Part shown: positions 1 to 12,404 of the stretch, in pieces | Numbering within the stretch: position 1 is the stretch's first letter | Layout: each line of letters opens with the position of its first letter | Assembly (NCBI GenBank): GCA_034440635.1 | Contig: JAOTON010000335.1 | Span: forward strand, 124,001 to 188,000 | Origin: Lepas anatifera | Taxonomy: Eukaryota > Arthropoda > Thecostraca > Lepadidae | Length of the DNA: 64,000 nt | Reading direction: 5' to 3' | Notes under the pieces: generated by a model | What the model was told of the DNA's origin: nothing | Seen by the model: the letters and a program-made list of their open reading frames with translations, nothing else | Databases searched by the model: none | Translations under genes and position numbers: made by a program

Positions 1-1
1 C

Positions 2-296
2 GAATGGGGATCTCTCGAGGAAAGACGAAGAGTAGCCCGGCTAACCATGCTTTACAAGATACTACATGAGACGGTAGCCGTGGAAGACATCAAGTCAAAC
101 TGACGCCACTACCAGAAAGACAGCGACGAGGACATGGTCAACAATTTTTGATACCACGATGCAGGACCGAATACCACCTCAACTCGTTTCTTCCAAAACA
201 ATCAGCGACTGGAATGCTCTGCCTGAAGAAACTGTCCAAGCAGTGTCGGTAAACTCGTTTATTAATATGTTGTGTAAACCTGATAATCTTTCATAG
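2..296 (+). pseudogene. Non-LTR retrotransposon ORF2 C-terminal tail, relic
   Basis: Reading from base 2 gives a peptide containing WGSLEERRRVARLTMLYKI, which ends at a TGA at 101-103. A second frame from 162 to the TAG at 294-296 contains SSKTISDWNALPEETV. Both resemble the region after the reverse transcriptase domain in many arthropod LINEs, where a 'leeRR.iaRL.llYKI' stretch is followed by a 'RTI.dWNsLP' motif. The frame change and stop show that the copy is dead, and it is cut by the window edge. The LINE clade cannot be named from this piece alone. Confidence 0.6.
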
Positions 297-567
297 GCTC
301 ACCGTAAATTTGTATTGTAATTGTTGTAATTGTAATTGTTAAGTGAAATTGTTAAGTGTAATTGTAAATTTGTTGCTAAACGTGGAATTGATTTGTACGC
401 TAAAGACGCCCGAATTGGCAAAATAATCGCAACATGATTGTGGCCAATAAATGGTGCGTGACGTACTAAAGACAAGAATTTTTAAGGAAATTAGACAGCT
501 TGTAGGTGTGCGCGTGCAGATATTATGAATACACAATTATTAAAATTTTCAGATGCGATAGGTGCGC
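297..567. other. AT-rich spacer, nothing recognised
   Basis: AT-rich sequence between the LINE relic and the first TTAA element. I see no exon, RNA gene or clear repeat in it. Confidence 0.4.
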
Positions 568-1410
568 TTAACACGTGCATTTACGGGGGCGGGTACTCAC
601 CCCCTCGGGTTTTTTGGAGGTAGGATAAAAACGGCAGCGCGTAGTGGCGCCGTACTTGGCATACCTTTTCTGTCATCATTTTTACAACTTTTGTCAACAT
701 TTTAAGGTTAGATCATTTCAGGTCAGGTCACCAGTACAGGTCAAGTGACCTGACATAAAAAAGTTCAAGATAGCATAAGTCGGAACAGGGTGAACTTATC
801 CGATTGAAACTAATATCACATAATGGGCCCACTATGTTCTCCGAAATATGTTCCGGTATTTTTGATATCAATGACTTAAGGTCAGGTAAGAGCCATGACC
901 TCTCTATTGGAAATACATGAGAAAATTATTTTAACTGAATGGCTTAGTAATGGATGGTAATAAAGCGTTTATTTTAACTGCATTAGATTCGCTTTGCCTT
1001 TGGGTTTCTAATGATATGCATTTTATCTTATTTGGCCTTTACCTGACCTCAGGTCAGATCAAATCATTGATTTAACCTATCAACGTCATATTATTTAACC
1101 TTCGGTTCGGCTTGCTGCGAGGATTTATACATTTCAAACTGTTTTGCTCTATCTTTACTTGTTCATATGTAATGACCGAAAAGTTTCATTTATATGTTGT
1201 CCCTGTGACTGCATGTTTTGACCTCTAGTGAACTTAAATGTGACCTGACAAAAAAACCGTTGAATTATTTTCGATGTAGGGATGGGTTACCCAACGCCGT
1301 TTACCGTTTTTCGCTACCTAGCGTGGTTTTCGAGATCTTGGGGGGAGGGGGTGGTACCCGCCCCCTGTCAAAGCGAAGGTGGCTCAGACCTCCGTCAATG
1401 CGCGTATTAA
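568..1410 (+). mobile_element. TTAA-flanked non-autonomous DNA element, family A, copy 1
   Basis: TTAA stands at 568-571 and again at 1407-1410. The left end reads ACACGTGCATTTACGGGGG and the right end is its imperfect inverse, ending TCAATGCGCGT. A G-run/C-run hairpin lies just inside each end. The interior repeats AGGTCA/TGACCT, including a CAGGTCAGGTCACC block near 720-735 and TGACCTCAGGTCA near 1045. Copies occur at 26335-27478, 29296-29995 and, reversed, 35791-36617. No transposase frame is present. TTAA duplication is typical of piggyBac-type transposition, but assignment to that superfamily is inference. Confidence 0.75.
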
Positions 1411-2119
1411 ATATCCACGCAAATAAGATTTTGAGAGCTGGAATCGTACCTCCTTTTTCGGTTTTTCGTACTTCCAGAAATAGCCCTTTGCAAGGTTTAA
1501 ACTTCCAGCTTTGAAAAAATTGTTCCTAAGCCTGAACAAGACTAAGCCGGGGCTTTGGATTTTTGGTTCACTGTGCAAACCACCATCACAATACCGGACC
1601 ACAGTCCAAAATACAGTGGACCTGAAGTGTACACATATACACATATATTTTACAGTAAAAACATCCATCAGGTACACACCCAGACGAAAGCATTTCATCC
1701 ACCTTCTCCGAAATTTAAAAAAACTTTGGGGCATCCACGGCAAATCCAGTGCTCCACAGACCTGAGCCAGGAATGTAGCACCACACCCCACACAGCAGCA
1801 TGAAGGTAGACCCATGCGAGGCACATCATGGGTGGAGTTAAAGACTCTAGTAAGAGTCCCGGATTAAAAGGAATTTTCAAAGCTGGAAAATATAGCCTGG
1901 TGAATTCCAGATTACTTTTGATAGGGGTACCAAAAAATGATGGAATTATCCAACATTATCAGTCTCAGAAAGCGAAACTTGAACTATCGTTTAAAGAGCG
2001 TGAATCTGTCTCTGTGTTGGAGGGGGTCTCTGTTCGGAGGGGGATCGACAGACTGTCATTACCATGCACCGATTCCATGCCGAGAGACAATGAAAGCATG
2101 ATATCGATTATAGTCAATT
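1411..2119. other. Spacer with no recognised feature
   Basis: Mixed-composition DNA with short overlapping frames on both strands. None has a recognisable motif. I see nothing to annotate. Confidence 0.4.
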
Positions 2120-2206
2120 ATTGAATACTGCTCCGTCATTTGGGGCGGAGGAGAAAAATGGCATCTCATTCGCGTGGAGAGGGTTCAGCATAAATTCCTC
2201 ATGTGA
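2120..2206 (+). pseudogene. LINE reverse transcriptase C-terminal fragment
   Basis: The frame from 2120 to the TGA at 2204-2206 reads IEYCSVIWGGGEKW and then RVERVQHKFL. This matches the conserved '.lEYcs.vW.p......d.le.VQ..flR' stretch found downstream of the reverse transcriptase domain in many non-LTR retrotransposons. Upstream and downstream frames are broken, so only a short relic remains. It may belong to the same element type as the relic at the left window edge. Confidence 0.5.
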
Positions 2207-4098
2207 CCAGCCAACCATACTGAGCCTGCCAATGGTGTGCTGGACTACAAGTGCCTACAAATACAACAGCAAATAACACGGATATCGGCTTCTGACACAG
2301 ACCGTCGGAGTCAAAAGTTGGACATTGTTCAACTTTGTGCTGGGACGCGTTGCAACGTCGTGCGACGCGTTGCGGCAGTGCGTTTTGTGTCCTGACCGAA
2401 AATCCCGGTCGTTGCGGCAGATCGACGGCGTGCAACGCCTTGCGACGCGTTGCGTCTTGGTTAGGACACCGAATAAGATTTCACGTTCAACCTTGTTTAA
2501 TGTACCGCCGGCTAGAGTGAACACTGTTGCTTCCTGAGTTTTTAATCGTTTACCTCGTGTGGTGAACAGCCTTTTAAACGTGACAGCGATATATTCTGTG
2601 ATCCACTCGGGGTACTAAATAAAAATATAGCTGTGTTTGCGGCCGCCGAGCCAGTACTGGTCTGATGTGTGTATTTATGTTGTATTTAGGCCTCCATGTA
2701 TTTTTAGTTCTTCTGACTTCACCTGTTATTGGGTTTTTAAGACCTGTTGGTGATTCAATACAGACACAACAGATACAGCAGATCCCTCATTAAGACAAAC
2801 TTATGTAGCATCAATTGTATCGGGAATTTCTATTCAATGCGAGAAATGGAGCATTCTAAATATGAACTCTCCAATCACTGCTGCCGTCGCCATTAGAAGT
2901 TTTGGTCCACTCTATCGCCGCTGTTTATCCCGGAAGACTATAATTCTCGGAGATGGGAACCAACACGAGGAAGAGACGAGCAAATTCCTGCCATGAAACT
3001 TGAAAATGTTTACCTTTCTTCGCTACAAGTTCCAGAGATTTCACTGTGGATACCCACTATGAGAATAAATGGACAATGATACACATTACAAATTCTATTG
3101 ACGATTGGAACTTCTTTGCGGTAAAGACACGGCCGGGTACTTATTCTGTAACAAATTTTATAGAATTTTGGTGCAGACAGAGAATTATTTTTCCGTTATG
3201 TGTTAGGATTCTACTGCTGTTTTGTGTCAATAACCCATCAATTCGATATAACACAAGGATTTATATCACATCCAAGTTTTCACTTTCATGGCATGTATGG
3301 GACTTCGGTTCCTGTTAAACTCATGAAACATCGTTGTTGACGTGAAAAGCTGATCTGATCTAGATACTGATATAAACGAAAAATTACGCTTGTATAGCAA
3401 TTTGTGTGGACAAACTGACATTCGAATTCTCAAAGCCAAAAATTCAGTGAGTCCAGCAGGAGTTGGTCTCGAATTCGACATTCAGCGGGATTTGAAAAAG
3501 TGCCGGATCATCCGGCTAGATCTGGCCGCATTATAAATGGAGTCTGCATAGAGTCTCCTGTTAATGCTATTTATCCACTTTCTGTTACAAAATTTTACAG
3601 GTCTCATTGGACTCCCATTACAGCCAGAGCTTGAGTAGCTTATAGCTTCCTTTAATCCTAACTTACCAGCCTAGGTAAATCAACTTTAAAGCACAGGCGG
3701 ATCCATGATTTCCAATCGGGGGAATAGGTACATAGTCGGGGGAAGAGCACCATCTGGACCAGTGAAGCACCACATTTGGGCGGAAAAACCTATCAAATGG
3801 GTGGCACATCCTGTCGCGGGGGCACTGATACTCGCATCCTGGTGGAAAGAGAGGATGGGAACGACATTTCAAGGGGATGACATAGACCTTTCAGGGGGCA
3901 CCATGACCATTTAGTGGGGACTCAGGAGGCCAGACGTGGGGGGGGTGGGGGGGCGGGGGCAAGTGGCTCCCTCTAGCTCGCATATGCTCTGACAGACTGT
4001 AGAATACCGTCGCCCAACAAAACCCCTGAAGTTTGTTGTAACCTTTCTTGGTTTCCAAAGCCCCACGAAGACTTACTCCACACTCATTTAAACGTTCA
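2207..4098. other. Spacer with a CpG-dense repeated block
   Basis: Most of this stretch shows nothing recognisable. Bases about 2337-2460 form a CpG-rich block in which GACGCGTTGC and close variants recur several times, probably a small degenerate repeat. A stretch from about 3698 begins CAGGCGGATCC, which looks like one end of a hAT-like MITE. Part of it (about 3830-3880) recurs in reverse at about 42490-42550. I could not find its other end. Confidence 0.4.
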
Positions 4099-5283
4099 TT
4101 AACCCTATTTGTCGGCCCCGGCTACCCCTATTTCGGCGGGGGCAATATCGCCCCTAAGATCTCGTAATCTAAGGGCCGATTTTGAAAATTAAGTGCCATA
4201 GATTCCTCTGCTGCTAAACTTTATTTTGAAAAAGAAAATTTAAAATTTTTATTTTTTAGAGAAGGTCGTGCAAAATATACAATTTTGTGTATTTTTTAGA
4301 TTTTCCATAACCCTTGTCTCTGTTGTACGATTTCCACAAAACTAGTTCAGATTTACAAATAATTGACCCAAAATTTTCTATACTGAGTTACGCAAAAATC
4401 GAAATTCAATGGCAGTTCCAGGACCAGGACTATGAGGGGAAATATATACAACCTAAAAAGTTTTTGTTACGCGGATTAGAAGCCGTCATATACTGCTTGG
4501 CATCTTTGACACATAAATAAATGAGAAAAAGTGAAAACTCATCGGGCGGATGCAGTAAGGTAAACAGTGGGGTAAAATACATACCAACAATATGCGAATG
4601 ATATGCATGAGTATATTAGTCCTGACTAGTTGAAATTTATTTCTGATAATTTTTACCCTCCCATGGCGCTCTGGGAAAGGGGGTGACATAGGCGGATCAG
4701 GACTCGTCGTGGGGGTGGGGGTGATTGGAAACACATTTTCGATATACAACGATATTGAGTCGCGGCGGTGATACTGGCTGGGAATATACATTTTGAAAAT
4801 GTGTAGTGACTGGACACGCCTCTGGTAATCTAGAATTGGGTTATAACTATTTTGAATTTTCATATACCCAATTGTATTCGCCTGGCACGGCTGTAAGCAG
4901 TCTTCTACTTACTAACGTTTAGTCCTTCTTGATGACATTCCCCCATTTTGAACTGCTGTAACGCCCCTGATGAATACAAATAGTGACAATTGTGAATGCA
5001 CTATCATCTCACATAAGAAATGATATAATAAAACCATATAACTGGTATCAGGATCAGCGAGACGGCTTCCTTTACAAAAACCCATCGCATACGATAATAC
5101 TTGGTTTGTGGATAGAACCTCCCAAAACCCAGCCATAGCTCCGCCCTGGTAAATATATAATCTTGAAATTTCGAAAACCTGCCTGTACTAGTTTTAGGAA
5201 AGTGGGTTTAAGTTCTATGGCCGTTTCGGATATTCTCGAAAACCTGAAGGGGGCAATTTAGCCCCCTGCCGAAATAGGGTTAA
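4099..5283 (+). mobile_element. TTAA-flanked element, family E, copy 1
   Basis: TTAA at 4099-4102 is followed by CCCTATTT, and the other end reads AAATAGGG before TTAA at 5280-5283. The right end carries GGGGGC...GCCCCC, and a similar G/C-run pair lies inside the left end, so both ends can form hairpins. The same element lies in reverse at 42562-43726. The termini TTAACCCTA... resemble those of piggyBac, so this is probably a non-autonomous piggyBac-like element. Unlike families A-D it is not rich in AGGTCA. Frames inside it (4486-4863 minus, 43003-43329 plus) share a start but diverge after frameshifts, so I do not call them genes. Confidence 0.75.
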
Positions 5284-5660
5284 CAGCTTGCTTCGTCGCT
5301 AGACCCATCTTCGGTGAGAGCGGCAAAGATCTGGTTCGGAGGAGGCTCATTTGAATTTGTTTACAGCTCATAAGTTTAAATAATTAGTTCACCAGTGGAT
5401 CCCGTTTTTATTGTGCTGTTTTTCCTGGTCGTGACATTTACCTGATCTCATAGCGACCCATCTTATTTTTTTCACAGTTCATAAGTCCAACCTCTTCAGC
5501 TCACCAACCGATCTCGTTTTCGTTGTGCCGTCTATTCCTGGTCATGGAGCAATGGAAGTTCACATTGCTGGTTGAAAACATCTATCTTCCGGCGCTTGCT
5601 CAAACTGCGCTGTTGTGTGCCGCAAGAATACACCACCGGCAGCTACCGATTTGGCTGGAG
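5284..5660. other. Spacer beyond the SCP 3' end
   Basis: No feature recognised. It would hold the cleavage site and downstream element of the minus-strand SCP transcript at its right edge. The minus strand just past the AATAAA is GT-rich, at about 5625-5645. Confidence 0.35.
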
Positions 5661-5666
5661 TTTATT
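5661..5666 (-). terminator. Probable poly(A) signal of the SCP gene
   Basis: AATAAA on the minus strand, the first such hexamer after the SCP stop codon about 515 nt upstream. A GT-rich stretch follows about 20-35 nt further on, as expected for a cleavage/polyadenylation region. No ATTAAA was seen nearer. An alternative AATAAA lies at about 5406-5411. Confidence 0.45.
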
Positions 5667-6180
5667 TTCATGGCATCGATGATCAACAATGACGAATGCA
5701 AACCGGAAGGCCCGGCCTGAGTATGGTAGACACATTGTTTACACACGTAGCCACAACATACAAAATCATGGGTGAAACTGAACGAGGCGAGGTGAGAGCG
5801 GCGACGGAGTGCGAGGTGGGCCCGCGAGCGGCTGAAGGCGACCCCCATCGATCGCAGGGCGGGCGTGCGTGATCGCGGAGCAGTGCGGCGACACCGCAGT
5901 GCCGCAACACTCAACAGAGAGAACGCAACAACGCAAACACCGCCAACACCTCCGGCCTCGACGCCAGGCTCAGACGCACAGACACGCCTCTCCCTCACTC
6001 TCGCTCACTCTCACACACTCGCTCACTCTGTCTGGCCGCTGATGGTACTGAGGAGGCGGCAGGATGTTGCGGGGGGCGGGGCTCGGGTTGTGGCCTGGCT
6101 GTGGTCAGAGTCGGAGCCGGGGGCCTGCGGCCTGTTGGACCGTCGGACGCGACGCTGCTGATGCCTAGTCAGCTGGCCGT
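5667..6180 (-). other. Predicted SCP 3' untranslated region
   Basis: Sequence between the SCP stop codon and the first AATAAA on the minus strand. It is GC-rich and includes a degenerate GAGTGAG-type repeat at about 5985-6030. The extent depends on the poly(A) site being correct. Confidence 0.4.
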
Positions 6181-6309
6181 CTAGCTCAGCTCGCTGAGAG
6201 GGCCGAACAGGTAGCAGGCACCGATGGTCTCATCCGGGTTGCCGATGAACTGGGAGTACAGCTCCTGGAAGCGGCCCACGTCGATGCCGCCCTTCTTGTT
6301 GTCCTCCGG
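6181..6309 (-). CDS. SCP: SCP exon 6 (last coding exon, C-terminus)
   Basis: Encodes residues 152-193 and the TAG stop at 6181-6183. The peptide starts PEDNKKGGIDVGRFQELY and ends ACYLFGPLSELS. The acceptor CAG at 6310-6312 follows CTCTCCTCTGTCGA, and the junction with exon 5 is phase 0. The exon carries the degenerate fourth EF-hand: loop residues PDETIGACYLFG do not offer a normal ligand set. The motif 'SQFIGNPDE...ACYLFGPL' is close to that of shrimp SCP, whose ending I recall as KVVQ rather than SELS. GC-rich third positions suggest well-expressed coding DNA. Confidence 0.93.
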   Translation of the reverse strand, partial: PEDNKKGGIDVGRFQELYSQFIGNPDETIGACYLFGPLSELS

Positions 6310-9300
6310 CTGTCGACAGAGGAGAGACACGGTGTTAATAATCTTTTGGGGGCTTTGCTGGAGTGCTGGCAGCATTACTGTGAAGCACAGCGGTTATCTA
6401 GCGACGGAGGGTTGTCACAGGTGTCAGGCCACCTACCCCGGAGCGTTTGCTTTATGGCCTGCTTAGACAAAAGGTGGTGGGGGCCTGTTGTACTGTTGGA
6501 TGCCGCTGGACTGTTGGATGACTGTTGGACGGCTTCACGCATTGGTAAGCTTTGGTCACCCATTTCCTGATAATCAAAACTGGGTGATCGGGTGGCCTAG
6601 AGGGAAGATGGTCAACTCTGGAACTGGATGTGTTTTTGAATCCCACGCCAGTCACCCATGAAAACCCTTCAGCACGATCAGAGTTGGTGACACCATTATG
6701 ACCTCATCTGTCTGAGCGTCGCAAATCCCGGACCATAAAAGAAGCAACACACCAGCGGACGACAGTGAGACAATAAAGCCCTAATCTCCACCACAGTACC
6801 CAGAGCGCCACCCGATCACAGCGAGCCGATTTGCTGTCGCCTGGATTTGATTGCTGCGTGGGCCGTAGATCGTGTTTCCGGGGCGGCTGAGCCGGCTGAT
6901 TTGGAGGCGGCTGCAGTCTGGAGAGCTGCTCTGTCTCCTCAGCTGAATGGTAGCGGTGAGGCGTGTCTGATTGGGCCGGCTCCGGCGCGCGTTGTCAGCG
7001 GCTTGAGAGCCTGGCAGCCGACCTGAGAGCGTTCCGGCAAACAACAGCAGCCGACCTTGGTGCCGCCGACGACACTGGTGCTGTCTGGTACAGCACGCTG
7101 GTAAGACAGTACCAGCGTGCTTATCTGTATGAGGTGGTCCTGCTGGTCTTATTCTTGATGGACTGGCTGATCTGAGGCCTGCCAATTTTTTTCTTTGAGG
7201 TTTAGACACTCAGGCACATCCATTGTGTTCTGATTGGTCCAGATTAACTCGTGGCTGATCGGGACGGAGAGCACCCCTTCCGCTCCTGTTCGGTCCCAAC
7301 TGATCTTCAGTTGTCCACTTCCAGTTTTGACTGTCACTGTAACAAATGGGGCTGAAAGGGATTGAATCGTGTTTACCTGGATGCTATCGAGGAGGTTCGA
7401 TTTGCATGCGGCAACGTGACTAAATGCCCTTTCATAGGTGGCAGAATCCCCCGCAGGTTCTGCCAAGGTTTTTGCTGGCAGACAGTTTCGACCCGTGCTT
7501 TTACAGTGTTTTCCCGACGTCCAAGCTGACTGCACAGGTTCTGTCCCAGATGAACGGGCTTTAACTCCTTGCTCTGCGGGTTTGCTTCCATTTACGCGGA
7601 CAGACTTTAAAGATTTGACAGAAATTCTGAAGGCGGTGGACATTAAGAACATTGGAACGAGACCATTAGCTGTAGAAAATGGCAACCATTAGCTCATTCG
7701 GCTGGTGCTGCGAGGCTGACGAAAGGCTTTTCTGGCTGACACTCAGGTCACGCAATGAAACTGCGTTGCCGACTCCCAGAGGTGGTAGCTGTGCTTCTAA
7801 CACACGTCTCACCACTGCCCTGAATTACAACTCGCCGTATTTCAGTCAAGCTGTAGGACATGGGAGGTCATTCAGGTTTTCCCCATACTATATTACTGAG
7901 AGAAGCATTGAATTGATAATAGCTAAGCTATATTTCTTGTGCCTCTGAATTTTGTCATCATTTTCAGTGTGGTGCGCCTGAATCCTTGATCGAATAAAAG
8001 TTCAAATTCGTTCAGGTTTTTGAAAGACTGGAGACTGAGTTTTGCCTGCTCGCGCCTGGCGGATGACGGTATCAACTTCGCCCCGTGCAATGGAAAGAGA
8101 CGTTCCAGCCCCCTCAGATTGTGCTCATGGCTCCGGCGCACCACTACAGGCTTTAGATCGTGCATTTGCAACCAAATTTCTGAGACCATCACTGTTTACG
8201 TAATCTCAAATGACAACTCGGATTGAGCTCGAGGATATGTGAATGACTCCGTTACATGTCCACGCTTTGCTATTCCAAAGGCAATGCTCAGGGATGGGGA
8301 AGCTTCCACAAGAATGCTGAAATCGTATCGAGTGAAAAGAAATTTCGTTTCGGGGAAGCACAACCAGCTAACAAAATATTTTCAAAACAGTGCAGAAAAA
8401 GTCAAAATACATAGAAATGAGAATGGCCCTTCTAAAGCTAAATTTGGGATAATTTTGAGACTTACATAGTACCTATCCCAATATAATTAAAAGTGAGGCT
8501 GGGCAGTATTCCGCTTTACACGAGCGGAAATATTGCCAAGCCTAGAGCTGGTCAGCCTGCACGCTGCCAGGCTTGACTTTTTGGGGAGTAATTTGGAATT
8601 AGAACACCAAATTGAGTGTTGTCTTCATACCCCACTCTTCAATGTGCTGGACTCACGCTTGCTTTGTGCATCGAGCGCGCCAAGCGCGCGTCAAGCAACA
8701 AGACAAGTGGAGGTTAAAGGCGTCACTGGATTCGGTGCTCTTACAAGATAAAAGTGGTGTCCAAAAGAAAACAAAATCTATTCGTAATGTAGTCCAATTT
8801 TCCAGCTTGCCCCGAAAAATGCAGCCCTGGCAACGTGCATGTTTACCGGCTTCATCCGAGCGTGAGAATTGCCGTCAATGCTATTGCGTGCAAACATGAC
8901 TATTAGGGTTACCTAGCGAAAACTTACGGACTCAAGATAGCAAGACCTCATAGCTTGCCAATGAGAAACAGAAGTAAACGTGCATAGCCCATATGATCCT
9001 GGAGGCGTTACATGCTTTCTTTTCCCGCAATCGGAATCGGAAAAGACACTACCTAAGACACATTCAAGCACCTCCGGTTCCACAAGTATCACTATCTGTC
9101 AAAAGAGTTTACTCTCTGCACCAAAACAACATTTAGACACGACATAAGACATTCGTCAGTAAAGAGCGAGTTCCACCGCGCTGAACATTCCGGTCCACTC
9201 GCCTATCCCAGGACGAATTTGTCCGGGAGCTGGGCTGGAGCGGCGGGCACATTTAGCACAGAGACACGCCTCGCTGCTGGCCGCCGTTCCTGTGGTCCGG

Positions 9301-9611
9301 ATGGAAGCACTGCCCTCTGGAGACGTGCCAGCCAAGACGCACTGCAACCTTGTACAGAGTGGCCACGCAGAAATAGCGGCCGCGCGTCGCGCCGCCGTCG
9401 CAGGCGGCGCGGTGCGGCGTGCTGCCAGAGGGCGTGCCGGCGCGCTAACGCCGTCCGCCGCGGGCCCGGATACCAGGCGCTGGTGCCCGGTTACAACAGG
9501 TACACAGGCAAGGCAGAGATAATGGGGGCGACACTAATTTCATGCCCTGTATGAAGAGTGGAGGCGTTTTAGTGTTTAGGGTAATCCATTGTGTGTTTGG
9601 AGGTTGTTTTG

Positions 9612-10821
9612 TTAACCTTCGCCTGGGTGGGGGTCTTTTTAGACCCCCCTCGGGTTTTTCCGAAGCGACCAAAAAACGGCGGTGCGCAGCGCCGCCAAAC
9701 TTGGTCTAGCTGTTCCTTCATCATTTTTACATCGTCCCTGAAATTTTTAGCTCAAGGTCATATCAGGTCAGGTCACCAGGCCAGGTGAAGTGACCTCACC
9801 TCAAAAAATGCTTAGGACCGCATAACTAAAAGAAGGGTAAATCGATCAAGTTGAAACTCATACCATATATTGGGCCCTACCAGGAGCTACAACATTTGTT
9901 CCGGGATTTTTGATATTGCTAACCTAAGGTCATGTGCAGAGCATGACCTCCCCATTGTCAATACATGGGGAAAATCATGAAATAAGCTTTTCTCAGTAAG
10001 TATGGATGGAATCAACTTCAAACATCGGTTACGACTTGCTCTTAGCCAATTTCTGAAGTGGATGCCACAAATTTTGACTTGTGACCTTTAAAAGGTCACC
10101 TTAGGTCAAATAAGCATTTTTTGGTATTTTTCTCTATACATTTTAAATAAACTAAGATAGAACTTTTATTTTGTCACCAAAGTGTTTTTATAGTCACTGG
10201 AAGTCAATTGACATACATCATGACTATACCAGGTCAAGTTGGGTCAGACCGTTGACCTGGGTGAGGTCAAATGCTTAAATGTGACCTGGCATAGCAATAT
10301 TATATATCATTCGATTCGTATTGACGAGAGGATTGCAATGATGCATCAACTATGGCTATATCTTGTTTGGTTTGGAAGTTATAAGCGAAAAAGGAAACGC
10401 CCTTATGTATGGATGGCTATGGACATTCCCAAGAATATGCCCAATATTTAGTGACCTTTAGCTCCCTAGGCTTTGACCTGACACGAAAATAAATGCCCCT
10501 GCAATGAAAGAGCAACTCAAGAGCTTTCTAATGGTGTTGGAAAAATGTTTCTAGCTATCATAGTTTCTGAGATATATGAGGTTTTCTTAGTACACCTCAT
10601 ATTAGCGATTTTGACCTATTTTGACCTCTGGTGACCTTGATATTGACCTGACAAGAAAAATGACTCAAGTATTTTCGATATCATTTTTGAAGAGCTTTCG
10701 ATTGCTCTTTTGCGCTTTTTTCTAGCTCTCTTAGTTTTTGAGATCGTGGGGGGTCTTTTTTTAGCCCCCCACCCCCACCATGGCGAAGGTGGCTCGTACC
10801 CGCCACCGGGGCAAGGGTTAA
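9612..10821 (+). mobile_element. TTAA-flanked element, family B, copy 1
   Basis: Begins TTAACCTTCGCCTGGG at 9612 and ends with a CCACCGGGGCAAGGGTTAA-type terminus at 10821. The inverted ends share CCTTCGCC/GGCGAAGG motifs. A hairpin of GGGGGTC...GACCCCC follows the left end and another G/C-run pair precedes the right end. The interior has AGGTCAGGTCACC at about 9765 and many single TGACCT/AGGTCA hexamers. A second copy at 50095-51294 is collinear and of almost equal length. Module order matches family A, so A and B look like diverged relatives. It lies in SCP intron 5 and has no coding frame of note. Confidence 0.8.
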
Positions 10822-12404
10822 ACAAGGTAAGTGCTGGAAATTAGAAACAAAAGATGAAAAACCGACTAATATTTTAGCGTGGGCTGATAGGAAAGGACCT
10901 ATTATGCTACGACGTTCTTTTACTTATTCGTGCTTATTCCGAATTAACTCACTCCGATCTCTTTCATCTTCGTGTCATTTTGTCATTTATCTTCGTGACA
11001 TTTAACTGCTACCCCAAATATCCTTCTTTATGCTCCCTTAAATGGTTCGTGCAAATGTAAAAAATTGCACGTAAGTGTCCTTAATCCTTGAGAGCCAAAC
11101 TCCATGTACTTTACAACCACGAGTCTGGGCAACAATGTCCAGTGTATTTCTGTCTTGCCAATTGTTGCCAGCACGTCTCCGCTGCCCCACATCCAGCAAA
11201 TGCATGGGCAATCTTGAGCCAACGAGCAAATTACACAGTGCTACCACTTCGCTGCTGGTGCCAGCGCCCACGCCTCGGTTTCCTGGGCGTGCCATGCATC
11301 AACACAAGGCCAGTGCAGTGGCCCGCCGGCTTGAGGGAGCTGCGACACCAGGAAGTGGCTGTTCCCTGATCTCTGCCAGAACAGCGCCCAGCCAAACAGC
11401 TGCGGCCCATCCGGCTCGGATGCTCTCTCATCTCGCAATGAAATTATTTGGTGCAGGGAAAAGTATTTCAGAGATTCCGGTAGCACGATGCAGTGTTTCA
11501 GTTTTAATTCATGGTGTAACCTCAGTGATACACGCTGGGAAGTGCCTACTAATCTGTAATAGAAGATATAGTGATGGGGAGATAAGGGGAAAACTATATT
11601 TTTAAGGATGTACCTATATTGCCACGGAGAGGTCAGTTACCACAAGCAGCAAAATCGATCTCTAGAAATTATTCAACTATTTGTATCAATATTTGCCACC
11701 GTTTCTTCCTTACCTGCTATTCTGTTTAATACTATACACACAGCTAGAGCGTTAATGCTATATACCAGAGCAAATATGAAGTCGCCATCGTCCGGGCGTC
11801 ACGCTGAGACACAGCGCACGAACCACCGTGCTCTTGGCTTTGGAAGGCCATTAGCGGCGCCGGGCTGAAGTCTGCGACGCCACGTGTGCATCAGTGATAT
11901 CAGAGACACCGTCTCGGTAACGCTTTCAGCAATGCCGGTTTCAAGGGCGACTGAGGGGGCTCAAGCTCCCCCAAATGTTTGAGTGCCTATAGCTAACGCA
12001 TAGGAGGGGCTGATCCTAGGAGATCGTGGGTGGGGCTCGAGCCCCTTAGTCCCCCTCCCAAATGAAGTCCTGGATCCGCTTCTGGCTTCTGGTATCAGCC
12101 AATGCTACGCCGAGGGCAACAGCAAGCCTGGCACGGATTCTCAGCACAGAGATAGGGTGCGAGGTAGTTGGGATTGAGTGCAAAACAGTGATTCTCGGAT
12201 AAACAGCTTTGCATTTCCCGCGATGCATTTTGTTGAAAGCTTTTACAACGAAAGCCTTGAAAAGTAGGAAGTGAACTGAGTTACACTTGGTAATGTCATG
12301 GTGATAGTGGCATTCTGTTCCTTTAAGATAGTGAAAACAGGAACACATGAAAAAATATCAGAGGAATTACATTCCTCGTAGTTTCATATCTGCTTAAAAA
12401 AACA

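Noticed and set aside
4486..4863. 125-residue minus frame sharing its N-terminal residues with a plus frame at 43003-43329
   Set aside because: Both are inside family E elements. Sharing reflects repeat homology, and the frames diverge by frameshift, so no selection for protein is seen.
7149..7685. 178-residue minus frame in SCP intron 5
   Set aside because: No domain or family recognised, no conserved motifs, and it lies in an intron of the same strand.
11075..11605. 176-residue plus frame in SCP intron 5
   Set aside because: Overlapping frames on both strands of similar length and no motif; chance opening.
11925..12085. Possible hAT-like MITE with GGATCCGC near its right end
   Set aside because: Flanks tcagcaatgc and tcagccaatgc look like a duplication, but the termini are not inverted repeats; left out as a feature.
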